A DNA stretch of 64,000 bases from Flagellimonas sp. MMG031 (GCF_040112705.1 NZ_CP157804.1:932501-996500), one strand, 5' to 3'. Counted from the first letter of the stretch, positions 44,702 through 53,390 are shown. Program-made: numbers and translations. Notes: generated from the sequence alone by a model not told the origin.

Positions 44702-47011
44702 TTATTCGTTTCGTAAAGCATCTACTGGGTTGGCCATGGCAGCTTTAAAACTTTGCCATGAAATTGTTACAAATGCAATAACTAAGGTCGTAACGCCTGC
44801 TAAAACAAAAATCCACCAACTCAATTTGGTTTTATATGCAAAATTTTCAAGCCATCTATTCATTGTATACAATGAAATCGGTACAGCAATAAAAAATGCC
44901 AATAATACCCATTTTAGAAAATCCTTATTCAATAGCGAAAGTACCTGTGCAATATTGGCTCCGTTTACTTTTCTGATTCCTATTTCCTTTTTCCGTTGCT
45001 GAGTGTAAAAAGTTGACATTGCCAAAATACCCATTGCAGATATTATAAAAGATAATAGTGTAAAATAGCCAATGACTTTACCTGTCCGTTCATCCTTTTC
45101 ATACCATTGGTTGATGGACTCATCAACAAAATTGATATCAAATTCGACATCCCCGATTAAATCTCCATAAACTGATTTGATCTTTTCGGCAATTTCAAAA
45201 ATAGATTTACCTTCAACTTTTAAGAATATATTGTCTGCATACCTATCAGGTGTTAGTTGTCTAATCATAAGTGGGCCAACATGGTTGCGAAGTTCTTTAA
45301 AATTAAAATCATTGACCACTCCTAATATTGGGAGTTCATCTTCATGGAACCTAAATGAATTTTCCCCATCCTTCAGTTCCAATGTTTTTAGTCCTGTTTC
45401 ATTTAAGAACACCCCATTTTCCGAGTAAGCGACATTATTTTTCTTAATATCAATTCCGAAGACATTATAGAATGAAGAGTCCACCGCAAACTCTTGAAAG
45501 CTAATAGATTTTCCATTATGATCAAATGTTTGGTTACTTCCACCACTCAATTGACTCTGCCATGTTATGGATACATTCTTGACACCAGGGATTGTCATAA
45601 GAGCATCCTTAATGGTGCTTTTTTGGTTCATTGCCCCTAGATATTCCATTTGGATGATATTATCTTTTTGAAACCCTAAATCATAATTGCGCAGAAATTC
45701 GGTCTGCTTTAGAATAATCCAACTACAGACCAATAGGGCTATTGTTACAGTATATTGAAAAGTGATAAAACCCTTAGCATATATACCCTTGGATTTTTTC
45801 TTAAACCCACCATTCACCACTTCAATAGGTTTAAAGCTTGAAATCTTCATAGCTGGAACAATCCCGGATAACAAACCTATGATGGTAAAAATTAATAAAA
45901 AGATCATTAGATTGGTAATGTTCAAAGCATTGTCCAGAAGTAATTGGGTATTCAACAGAGAATTAAAGATAGGTTCTACCAATATGGCAAGTAAAAGAGC
46001 AAGAAGCAATGAGAGAATACATAAAAAAACAGACTCTTTGACCAATTGAAAGACCAGTCTTTTCTTTGAACTTCCCAGTAGCTTTTTCATCGCTACTTCC
46101 TTCCCTCTGAAAGTAGATTGGGCAATTGTCAGATTGATATAATTGCCAACTGCAAGTAACAGGATAATAAATACTATGACTGATAGAACAGTAATTAAGG
46201 CTCTGCTATTACTCTTTGTGCCACTTCCTTGTTTTGAACTAAAATATAGATTCTTCAATGGTGTAAACTCTACGGTGTTTGCCCAACCTTCCTTATAAAG
46301 CCAAAAATTCTTTTTGAAGTTTTCGTGTATTTCAGGGGCTTTTGCAGGAAGATTGGTGTTTGCCTTGGCTAAAAAATAGATGCTGATTGAGCACCATCCA
46401 TATTCTTCCATTATGGTTTCAAATCCCCAAATGGATTTGAAAGCCTTTAGGTTCACAATGGCATCTTGTTTTTCAAAATGTGTATTCTCCGGAAAATCCT
46501 CCATTATACCAGTAACCGTGAACTTATTGTTGGAATTGATGAACACTGTTTCACCAATAATGTCCAAAGTTCCAAACAGGTTGAAAGCTCTTGATTCTGA
46601 AAGAACTATACCATCAGCCGATTGAAGAACACTACTTACATCACCTTTGATAAGTGGAAAGGAAAAGATTTTAAAAAATGATGCATCCACTCCAAGGTAG
46701 TCAAACTTAGTCTTTTGCCCATCTGTTTTCGAAATCCTCCCGGATTCACTGTAAACCCTGGTAAAATCCTCAATTTCAGGGTAGCTGTCTTTTAAATCGA
46801 CAGCTATGGGGGGCGAGAAATCTACACTTTCGTTTTCAAGCCGAAAGATCCTTTCTTTCTTTAAATGAAAATCATCTATGGAAAGCTCATTCTTAATATA
46901 TACACTTAGTAATAAAACAAAAGTTAGTGAAAAGGCAAAACCCAGAACAGTTACTACTGTGTATAATTTATTCTTCAAAAGATGTCGAAAGTATGGTTTT
47001 ATTTCATTCAT
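44702..47011 (-). CDS. FtsX/MacB-type ABC transporter permease, without ATPase partner
   Basis: 769 residues from ATG 47011 (MNEIKPYFRHL); an upstream ATG at 47035 lies only six bases from the proposed promoter, so the shorter start is preferred. N-terminal membrane helix (NKLYTVVTVLGFAFSLTFVLLL), a periplasmic MacB-like core, FtsX helices (~270-420), a second core and C-terminal helices ending in KAAMANPVDALRNE. This is the double-FtsX layout common in Bacteroidota mechanotransmission or export systems. No ATPase is nearby, so it must use one encoded elsewhere or be a passenger. Its place inside the island is unusual. Confidence 0.82.
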   Translation of the reverse strand: MNEIKPYFRHLLKNKLYTVVTVLGFAFSLTFVLLLSVYIKNELSIDDFHLKKERIFRLENESVDFSPPIAVDLKDSYPEIEDFTRVYSESGRISKTDGQKTKFDYLGVDASFFKIFSFPLIKGDVSSVLQSADGIVLSESRAFNLFGTLDIIGETVFINSNNKFTVTGIMEDFPENTHFEKQDAIVNLKAFKSIWGFETIMEEYGWCSISIYFLAKANTNLPAKAPEIHENFKKNFWLYKEGWANTVEFTPLKNLYFSSKQGSGTKSNSRALITVLSVIVFIILLLAVGNYINLTIAQSTFRGKEVAMKKLLGSSKKRLVFQLVKESVFLCILSLLLALLLAILVEPIFNSLLNTQLLLDNALNITNLMIFLLIFTIIGLLSGIVPAMKISSFKPIEVVNGGFKKKSKGIYAKGFITFQYTVTIALLVCSWIILKQTEFLRNYDLGFQKDNIIQMEYLGAMNQKSTIKDALMTIPGVKNVSITWQSQLSGGSNQTFDHNGKSISFQEFAVDSSFYNVFGIDIKKNNVAYSENGVFLNETGLKTLELKDGENSFRFHEDELPILGVVNDFNFKELRNHVGPLMIRQLTPDRYADNIFLKVEGKSIFEIAEKIKSVYGDLIGDVEFDINFVDESINQWYEKDERTGKVIGYFTLLSFIISAMGILAMSTFYTQQRKKEIGIRKVNGANIAQVLSLLNKDFLKWVLLAFFIAVPISLYTMNRWLENFAYKTKLSWWIFVLAGVTTLVIAFVTISWQSFKAAMANPVDALRNE

Positions 47012-47041
47012 AAACAAGGTTTTAGTTTCTTGCACCCCTTT

Positions 47042-47057
47042 AACAACACTTTTGCCA
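47042..47057 (-). promoter_or_regulatory. Possible sigma-54 promoter of the permease gene
   Basis: The minus strand reads TGGCAAAAGTGTTGTT, close to TGGCAYRNNNNTTGCW (GG and a G-T in place of GC ten bases apart), 31 bases upstream of ATG 47011. The inverted repeat TGTAAA/TTTACA at about 47150-47166 could be an activator site. The remaining gap 47170-47436 shows nothing else clear. Confidence 0.35.
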
Positions 47058-47436
47058 TTCCAAAAATTGAACCAACCTCCAAAAACTTTTTAATATTCTG
47101 ATATTAAGTATTTTAAATTACGCTCTTTTATTTAATCTGAAGTATGAGTGTAAATTTTTTTTACAAAAAGTGTCAATCTATTAGACATGTTTTTTCAACA
47201 CCAATAAGAGTTTTGGAATAACTTTATTAAGCGAACGGAACGAAGTGAAGTGCTGCAAGCCCCAAATACTTACACAAACTAATTTACTGAGCGAGGCAAA
47301 ATCTGTTAAGTTTTAAAGAGTTCCAATAGAATGTTTTTGAGAGGTACCCCAACCCATGACCATTAGAAGATATAGACTTTTCTAACTTTTTTTGTTGGTC
47401 ATTTCCAAAAAAGATCGACATCCTCTTTCCATTGCC

Positions 47437-47619
47437 TCATTTCCCTTTATTAATGTGTATAATGAAAGTATTCTCATCATGTTTGGCCTTTGTGGGAAAC
47501 CGGTTGATGCGCTGCATCAAATCCAAGAAACGGTAAATGCGTTCAATAGGGGTAAGTGCCAAGAAACCTCTTTCCTGTTCTATATTGGCCTCATCTTTGG
47601 TGCGAAATTGAACTTGCAT
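47437..47619 (-). CDS. Small conserved-looking protein of unknown function
   Basis: 60 residues, charged, with no signal peptide: KVQF-like start (MQVQFRTKDEANIEQERGFL), then ALTPIERIYRFLDLMQRINR. Its composition and length resemble small Bacteroidota proteins encoded next to minimal nucleotidyltransferases, but I cannot name the family. Its stop overlaps a following ATG (ATGA) that starts MRQWKEDVDLFWK and then hits a stop at once, so a second coupled gene seems to have been cut off here. Confidence 0.45.
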   Translation of the reverse strand: MQVQFRTKDEANIEQERGFLALTPIERIYRFLDLMQRINRFPTKAKHDENTFIIHINKGK

Positions 47620-47728
47620 ATACCTTTTATAACCGTTCTAGGATATAAAGATATTACAAATTGGCCAGAACTATACTTTTAGGTACATCTACCAATGAAG
47701 TAAGTGAGTGGTTGAAACTTAAAATAAT

Positions 47729-48136
47729 CTATTTCATCAGCTTTTCTAAATACGCAACCTTGTCCTTTTCAGCTTGTAACAAACGCTCATAAAGCTTCTT
47801 GTTTTCTTCGTATGCATCAATTAATTTATCCAAAGGATTGAATGTGCAAGTATTATTGTGGCCAAAGTTGCTACTGGACACCTTTTCATTAAAGGTGTTG
47901 AAATAGTTAATCATTGATTCCTCAGAAAAATTTTCAATAGCCTCTTTGGATACGCCAAGAGCCTTAGCAATCTCCTCTAGCTTGGCATCATCTACTTTTT
48001 CGCTGTTCTCTAAATTGGAAATGGCCTGTTGGCTGATACCCAGTTCTTCTGCAAGAGTTTCTTGTTTCATCCCTCGAAGTTCCCTGATTCTACTAATCTT
48101 TCTGCCTATATGGTTGTTTTTGGTCTTTGTCTGCAT
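47729..48136 (-). CDS. XRE-family transcriptional regulator
   Basis: 135 residues. A helix-turn-helix domain (residues ~10-65: KISRIRELRGMKQETLAEELGISQQAISNLENS) is followed by a helical tail rich in charged residues (EENKKLYERLLQAEKDKVAYLEKLM) that probably dimerises. It could control the island's defence genes or its excision. It is the only obvious stand-alone regulator in the element, divergent from the AAA-DUF4435 gene across a 650-base gap. Confidence 0.85.
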   Translation of the reverse strand: MQTKTKNNHIGRKISRIRELRGMKQETLAEELGISQQAISNLENSEKVDDAKLEEIAKALGVSKEAIENFSEESMINYFNTFNEKVSSSNFGHNNTCTFNPLDKLIDAYEENKKLYERLLQAEKDKVAYLEKLMK

Positions 48137-48788
48137 AGCTCAAATATAGGGTGTTTCCCACAATAAACCGATTGTAATTTACAAAACAGATTTAATAAAA
48201 TACAAATGCCATTTATGGGATGAAAAGGTACATTTTATTCAAAATGACTAATTATTTTTGATTTTTCCGTGAAAATTTTCTTGAATTTACTGGGCTGAAC
48301 ACCTTTTTCCGTGAAAAATAGAAGATTTGCCGATAAAATTATTGGACAAATAAAGCCTTCATTACTCAACTAAGCCATTCTTCAAAAAACCATTTTTTAG
48401 TAAAAAATCAATTGATTTTACTGGTCGGAAGGCCTTTTTTAGTAGAAAAAGCTATAAAGTTCATAGATCAATATTTTTAAAAACACCTTAGAAATGGGGT
48501 TTTCCGAAGGAAAATGAATCAATAACAGTGCGCCAGCATGTTACCCTCTTGCTTTACATTTTTCTTTTGCCAGGCAAAAGAAAAAAGAAAGCAATCCAAT
48601 ATTGGATTCTAAATAAATCCTCCATTCGATGCAATTATTAAACCTTTTACGGAATTTCACATTTTACAGTTTATTGAAAATTCTTACATTTAACTCAACC
48701 CCCTGCATATTTACAGTGAGTGATCCTGCGTACAACCCATAACTGATGTTATTAAATAACCGTTCCCTGCCATTTAAAAAATACTTGA
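48137..48788. other. Long divergent regulatory gap with duplicated element
   Basis: AT-rich, no credible gene. Two 60-base units, 48262-48320 and 48392-48450, are diverged direct copies about 130 bases apart. Each has TTTTT(CC/TA)GTGAAAA-like or TTTTTTAGTAAAAAA-like palindromic ends around a central TTTTACTGG stretch. A perfect 13-base inverted repeat with a one-base loop (TTTTTCTTTTGCC/GGCAAAAGAAAAA) lies at 48559-48585. These may be operators or an untranslated RNA for the genes on both sides. Confidence 0.45.
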
Positions 48789-50704
48789 ATGAACCAACAA
48801 CTACAAGCATTTTTAACTTACGTCCAAACTGCTAAAAATGATTTAAATATTCATAGACAAGTTTCTTTTGAATTAGAATGCAATGAATCAACATTGGACA
48901 TTATAGATAAAATTATTGCATTAGTTACCTTGATAGAAGAAAAGGCAACTGCCGGTAATTTTGAAATCAATTATCTAAATCAATTTAGGTCTAATATAGA
49001 TAACGTATTGAGTTCACTGCCCTTTAGAGGTCATCAAAACACTTCATTTATTCCCCAACAAAACGAGCACTGGATAAAACAAACGCGCACTAATATTGAA
49101 CAAAATGGGGTTAATTTTGTTAGGTATTACGACCAATTAAATTTTAATGTTGATTTTTTTGAAAAGATTGGATTTTTCAATAATAATGTGGTCGCAATTG
49201 GTGCTAATGGCAGTGGAAAAACAACCCTATCAAACAAGTTTAAAAGCTACCTTCAAAATAATGGAGTAGTAATTTCTGCCCAACGAATTTTATTGGTTCC
49301 CAGTTTTGATTCTATTTCAAACCCAGCTAAAACTGCAACGGAACTTAAAGAATCTCAACTTCGAGATAAAACAAACAAAAATGATGGCGAATTCAGATAC
49401 TTACAGCAAGAATTTTCCATAGTATTAAAAAATTTACTTGCAGATAATATTTCTGTTGGCAATTCATATAGGAAAAAAGCTATTGAATTGGTTAAGTCTG
49501 GAAAAGAAATGGAAAGCCCAAGATTAACTAATTTAGATATAACATTTCAAATATGGAATTCTTTAATAGAGCATAGAACAATTGAATGCAGGGATGGAAT
49601 TAATATCACAGCTTATTCAGAAGACGGTAGGTCGTACCCTGCAATACAAATGAGTGATGGTGAAAAAGTTATGCTATATCTCATTGCTCAAGTTTTACAA
49701 GCACCATCTCAAGGATTTATTGTCATTGATGAACCTGAAATGTATCTGCACAAAACTATATTAAAAAAGCTATGGGACATATTAGAAAGTGAAAGGAACG
49801 ATTGTCTTTTTATTTATCTTACACACGATTTAGATTTCGCAACCAGTAGAACGACTGCAAAAAAGATATGGATCAAATCATTTACACATCCCGACAAATG
49901 GGAAATTGAAGATATACCAACTGATGAAATACCTGAGACTCTTCTTTTTGAGTTATTAGGTAGTAGAAAAAATATTCTTTTCTGTGAAGGTGTTAAGGTA
50001 GTATTGACGAAAGGGTCTACTCAATCCTTTTCCCTGAATTGACAATAATGCCAGTGGGCAGTTGCTTTGATGTAATTAATCACACTAAAGCCTTTAATAA
50101 GTTACAAAATGTAAACACTAATGCATTTGGTCTTGTTGATTCTGATCATCACGATACTTCAAGACTGGAAAAACTAAAAGAAAGTGATGTCTATTCATTT
50201 TCAGTTGCTGAAGTTGAAAATTTATTTTTGGATTCAGATTTCCTGGCAATTCTTGCGAAACAGATTTTAACTGATGAAGCAAATGTTGATTTAATTAAAA
50301 CTGACGTCATTAAAGAATTAGACAAACTAAAAGAAGTTCAGGCTTCAAATTATGTAAGCACGAAGGTAAATTACTATTTCACCGATAGTGATGTTTCTAA
50401 AGGTAACGCCTTAAATCAGTTAGAAACTAATTATCAAAATTTCCTAGATAACATTACAATAAATGATTGGTTTACTGACCGTATTGCTCAATTAAATCAA
50501 ATGATAACCAGTGCAGACTATGACAAAGTGTTGGTTACTTTTAATCATAAAGGAATCAAAAATATAGCTAGTAAACATTTAAACATATCTGATTTTACGG
50601 ATAGAAGTATAAAATTGTTACAAGGGAATGAAGATGCAAAATTGGCTCTAATTAAATATTTCCCAGAAGAAATAAAAACTGCCGGCAAAGATGGCTATAA
50701 GTAA
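48789..50704 (+). pseudogene. AAA ATPase-DUF4435 (TOPRIM-like) fusion, PARIS/OLD-like, with one frameshift
   Basis: Read through one missing base this is a single protein of about 638 residues. N-terminal ABC-type ATPase: Walker A GANGSGKTT (~138-146), signature MSDGEKVMLY (~288), Walker B GFIVIDEPEMYLH (~310) and H-switch YLTHDLDFA (~344). The C-terminal DUF4435/TOPRIM-like part has ILFCEG, GLVDSDHHD and VAEVENLFL. The frame breaks at about 50000: GTTAAGGTAGT should be GTTAAAGGTAGT (CEGVKGSIDERVYSILFPEL). Otherwise it splits into 48789-50042 and 50039-50704. AriA/AriB of PARIS have these two parts, sometimes fused; OLD-family nucleases are the other relatives. Sequencing error or true inactivation cannot be separated here. 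Confidence 0.75.
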
Positions 50705-50772
50705 TTGCTTTACTTGCAAAGTTAAGTGCTAAACCTCGACTACGAACAGAGACCGTTAACTGCCAATATGAA

Positions 50773-51639
50773 ATGAAAGGAAAATTAAAGATAGAGTTTG
50801 ACCAAGTTCATAATCTTTTGCAAGAATTCAATTCTGTTACCTATGAACCAAATGAATTAAATTCCAAAATTTTCCAGTCTGTTTTGACAGGTATTTTTGC
50901 AAAATGTATTGAGTTCAACTTTTACATCGTCAATAAGAAAAAAACGGGTTCATTCTTTCTTTTGTCCAGCCTTCGGAGTATCACGGAGGAACTGATTGCC
51001 TTTAAGTATATAATCTTAAAATATAGTGGAGATAAAAACGAACTTATATCGACCTACGCACATAAGAATTGCTACGACAGCATAATCGCTCAACAGAACT
51101 TTTTCAAACAAATCGGTTCTCAACAGCCAATAATGAATGAAGCACTAATTCCAGAAATGATTAAAGAGGCATCCAATGATTTGAAAAAAATTTGGGAAAG
51201 AGAAGGATTAAATAAAAAAAGAGATTTTCCAAGTGTTGCCCAAATGGCAACAGATGGAAAGCTAATAAAACTTTATGATTACCTGTATTCGGCTTCTTCC
51301 TCTCATGTACATTTTAACCCTCATATTATTTTGAGAACGGGTTGGAGTAAAGATTTAGATGAACGGCCTCAAGTTCATAAATTTTCAACTAACAATTTCG
51401 ACCAGTACTACGAAGATTTTATTATTTATTATGGGTGCTTCTTATTCGTAGAAATGATTAAAGCATTTAAAAAAGACCTGAATTTAACAAAGGAATTTTT
51501 AAATCACTACAAAGCGATAAAATCCATATTGGAAAAGGAAAAAAGAATTCCAGAATTAGTAACTTTCGAAGAGTTTAACATTGAAAGGGGAATGTTCTTC
51601 ACATTATCGGGAATTGGACTAGAGCACATGAAAAAATAA
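50773..51639 (+). CDS. DUF5677-like protein
   Basis: 288 residues, mostly helical, no signal peptide or membrane segment. The family pattern is visible in SSLRSITEELIAFKYIILKY, AHKNCYDSIIAQQNFF and LYDYLYSASSSHVHFNP (conserved Arg, Glu, His and Asn). Function unknown; the domain often appears near defence genes. It starts 68 bases after the AAA-DUF4435 gene on the same strand and could be its partner, but the spacing also allows independent expression. It is AT-rich like that gene, unlike the backbone. Confidence 0.6.
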   Translation: MKGKLKIEFDQVHNLLQEFNSVTYEPNELNSKIFQSVLTGIFAKCIEFNFYIVNKKKTGSFFLLSSLRSITEELIAFKYIILKYSGDKNELISTYAHKNCYDSIIAQQNFFKQIGSQQPIMNEALIPEMIKEASNDLKKIWEREGLNKKRDFPSVAQMATDGKLIKLYDYLYSASSSHVHFNPHIILRTGWSKDLDERPQVHKFSTNNFDQYYEDFIIYYGCFLFVEMIKAFKKDLNLTKEFLNHYKAIKSILEKEKRIPELVTFEEFNIERGMFFTLSGIGLEHMKK

Positions 51640-51917
51640 CAGCAGATAACAATTAGTAAACGAAATACGGTCCAAATGATAAGACCGAACCTTTTAGACC
51701 TTAAGAAAGCATAGAAAATATAATTCTTAACCCTTCCACTTTTTAAATCTTCCTTAAAATAGGACTAACCTAAATAAGATCTTGCCGGAACATTAATAGC
51801 AAAGTAAATTGCACCCTATTCCAATTCTATTTAACGCTTATCTGCCGGAACGCTATAAAATTGGAACAGGAACCATGTGCAAAAGTTCTGGTAAGATTGG
51901 GACAAACTTAAGTCAAT
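51640..51917. other. Convergent gap with short repeats
   Basis: TGCCGGAAC occurs twice exactly 60 bases apart (51783-51791, 51843-51851). TTCCAATT (51819-51826) and AATTGGAA (51859-51866) form an 8-base inverted repeat around the second copy, and the inverse-like GTTCTGGTAAGATT follows at 51885. No gene. Possible roles are termination between convergent genes or a directionality-factor site. Confidence 0.35.
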
Positions 51918-53132
51918 TTAGAAATTTACCACACTTTGAAGTGCGTCATCGGTTTTTTTGTTCATGAAATTGGATTGGTACATCATTGTGGTGGTAATCG
52001 AAGAATGGCGGTAAAGTTGTTGTAGCAACTGCACAGGGATATTGTCTCCAGCAATATTTCCAAAACTGTGCCTTGCAATGTGCATGGTGATTTTTTTGTT
52101 TATCTCCGCTTTGTCTGCAATAGTGCCCATTTCATCATTGATTTTTCTAATGGCTAGCTTGGTTTTTTTCCAAAGTACCTTTCCATCCTTTGAATTTACA
52201 TATTTGAGATATGGAAAGATAAAATCATTGTTTCCTCCCTTTGTTCTTTGATGGGAGTCAATAATTTTCTTAGCCTTATCCGGGATTAACAACGAAACTA
52301 TTTTGGAGTTTTTCTTCATTGTATAGTGCAAGCGGCCATCATATATATCGCTCCACTTCAATTGTAGGACATCCGAAGCCCTTATTCCTGCTAGATAAAA
52401 ACTAAATAACCAGACATCCCTGGCATGTTTTTGGCTTTCGGACAAGGAAGCTAAGTTTTCAATTTTTTTTATTTCACTGGCATTTAGGCCCACTTTTTCC
52501 GTTTCAGGAAATTTGATGGCAATTTTGTTATGCCCAAAAGGATATAGCTTTCTGTCAACAAGCCCCATTTTAATTCCCCTATTGTAAATGGTTCTAATTA
52601 CCACAAGATTGTTGACTACCGATCTTTCGGAAACTTTTCGCTCCGATTTTAGATACCGGATAAACCCTTTTAAAAAGCGTTCACTTATTTCTTTAAATGG
52701 AAGGGTCGAAGACCTGCTATATTTCTTTAGATGATTGATGCGTGCTTTGTCCGAAGAATGTTGACTTAATCTGTTGTTGTTTTCCAATTCATCCAAATGC
52801 TCTTGGGCAACTTGAAAAAAGTCTTTCTTATTTAAGACAGATTCAATCTCTGCCTTGATTTGACTGGCAGAAATATCTTTGTTCTCCGCTTGCAGCCTTA
52901 AAATAACCTTACCCGTTTCAGCAAGCTTTATTTCCAAAAAGTTATTTAGGTGAGCGGGATTAGGATGAGATCTTTTGACTTGTCTTTTTTTGGCATCCCA
53001 GTATTTTGCATCGACATAATGACCCAAATAAATGTAGCTTGTTCTCCGATCTTTTGATATTCTGATGGCCAGAGGGTATTCACCAAATTTATTTGGTTTT
53101 TTCCGGAGTACTATTTTTGTATTACTGGCCAT
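51918..53132 (-). CDS. int: Tyrosine-type site-specific integrase
   Basis: 404 residues. Bacteroidota phage-integrase layout: an arm-binding N-terminal domain (YLGHYVDAKYWDAKKRQVKR), a SAM-like core-binding domain (~105-200) and a catalytic domain. Catalytic residues visible: first Arg in LAGIRASDVLQLKW, HIARHSFG (His-x-x-Arg), a second His in YRHSSITTT, and nucleophile Tyr in TTMMYQSNF. It recombines attachment sites to integrate and excise the island. Its 5' end is 160 bases from the right core repeat. Confidence 0.93.
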   Translation of the reverse strand: MASNTKIVLRKKPNKFGEYPLAIRISKDRRTSYIYLGHYVDAKYWDAKKRQVKRSHPNPAHLNNFLEIKLAETGKVILRLQAENKDISASQIKAEIESVLNKKDFFQVAQEHLDELENNNRLSQHSSDKARINHLKKYSRSSTLPFKEISERFLKGFIRYLKSERKVSERSVVNNLVVIRTIYNRGIKMGLVDRKLYPFGHNKIAIKFPETEKVGLNASEIKKIENLASLSESQKHARDVWLFSFYLAGIRASDVLQLKWSDIYDGRLHYTMKKNSKIVSLLIPDKAKKIIDSHQRTKGGNNDFIFPYLKYVNSKDGKVLWKKTKLAIRKINDEMGTIADKAEINKKITMHIARHSFGNIAGDNIPVQLLQQLYRHSSITTTMMYQSNFMNKKTDDALQSVVNF

Positions 53133-53167
53133 TTACTTGATAATCTTGTAGTAAAGATAATACAAAG

Positions 53168-53191
53168 TTGGTACAACATAGGTACAACATT
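53168..53191. promoter_or_regulatory. Candidate integrase arm-type site, right end
   Basis: GGTACAACAT at 53170-53179 and 53181-53190, identical in sequence, spacing and orientation to the left site at 38600-38620. It lies 37 bases upstream of the integrase ATG and 104 bases before the right core, so integrase binding could also repress its own gene. A perfect hairpin TTTTATTTG/CAAATAAAA (53208-53229) lies between it and the core. Confidence 0.55.
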
Positions 53192-53294
53192 TCTTGGGTT
53201 TAATTGATTTTATTTGAAATCAAATAAAATAAAAAAACTGATAAACAATTGAAAATGAGTTGATAATAGATAAAATGACCTAATACCGCTTGGC

Positions 53295-53345
53295 TTCAAA
53301 ATCCAGTTCCTTCGGGAGTGTGGGTTCGATTCCCACCCAAGGTAC
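53295..53345 (+). other. attR: displaced 3' part of tRNA-Leu
   Basis: Copy of 38507-38557 starting in the anticodon loop (TTCAAAATCCAGTTCCTTCG...) and ending CCAAGGTAC. It differs from the left copy only at 53321 (T for G) and 53335 (A for C), the two partners of one T-stem pair. It lacks the 5' half and promoter, so it is not a functional tRNA. Confidence 0.9.
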
Positions 53346-53348
53346 TGC

Positions 53349-53380
53349 AAAACCCTGACATTTTTGTCAGGGTTTTTTAT
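53349..53380. terminator. Original tRNA-Leu terminator, also facing the TonB receptor gene
   Basis: AAAACCCTGACA and TGTCAGGGTTTTTT pair around TTTT; the T-run is on the plus strand. It directly follows the tRNA fragment and lies 11 bases beyond the stop of the minus-strand TonB receptor gene. Confidence 0.75.
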
Positions 53381-53390
53381 TTCTCCTAAA

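Larger units (their letters stand above)
38507..53345. mobile_element. 14.8-kb integrative genomic island in tRNA-Leu(CAA)
   Basis: Bounded by a 51-base direct repeat of the tRNA-Leu 3' half (49 of 51 bases identical). A tyrosine integrase lies at the right end, reading away from it. Paired GGTACAACAT repeats lie just inside both ends. Cargo includes a primase-helicase, AbiE, an XRE regulator, an AAA-DUF4435 protein and a DUF5677-like protein, but no relaxase, conjugation or phage structural gene. The flavobacterial TTTCGA/CTGAGCG repeats common in the left flank were not seen inside. It resembles an integrative plasmid or phage-satellite-like element carrying defence genes. Confidence 0.85.

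Noticed and set aside
44610..45002. Plus-strand open frame MTIMLLLPEGRKRK...
   Set aside because: Most of it is antisense to the permease C-terminus; the unique first part is mainly the CTTTTGC hairpin.
47392..47682. 96-codon plus-strand open frame
   Set aside because: Antisense to the more protein-like 60-residue minus-strand gene and without homology signs.
53295..53345. Second tRNA-Leu gene
   Set aside because: Only the 3' half is present, without acceptor 5' strand, D-arm or promoter; it is the displaced attachment-site copy.
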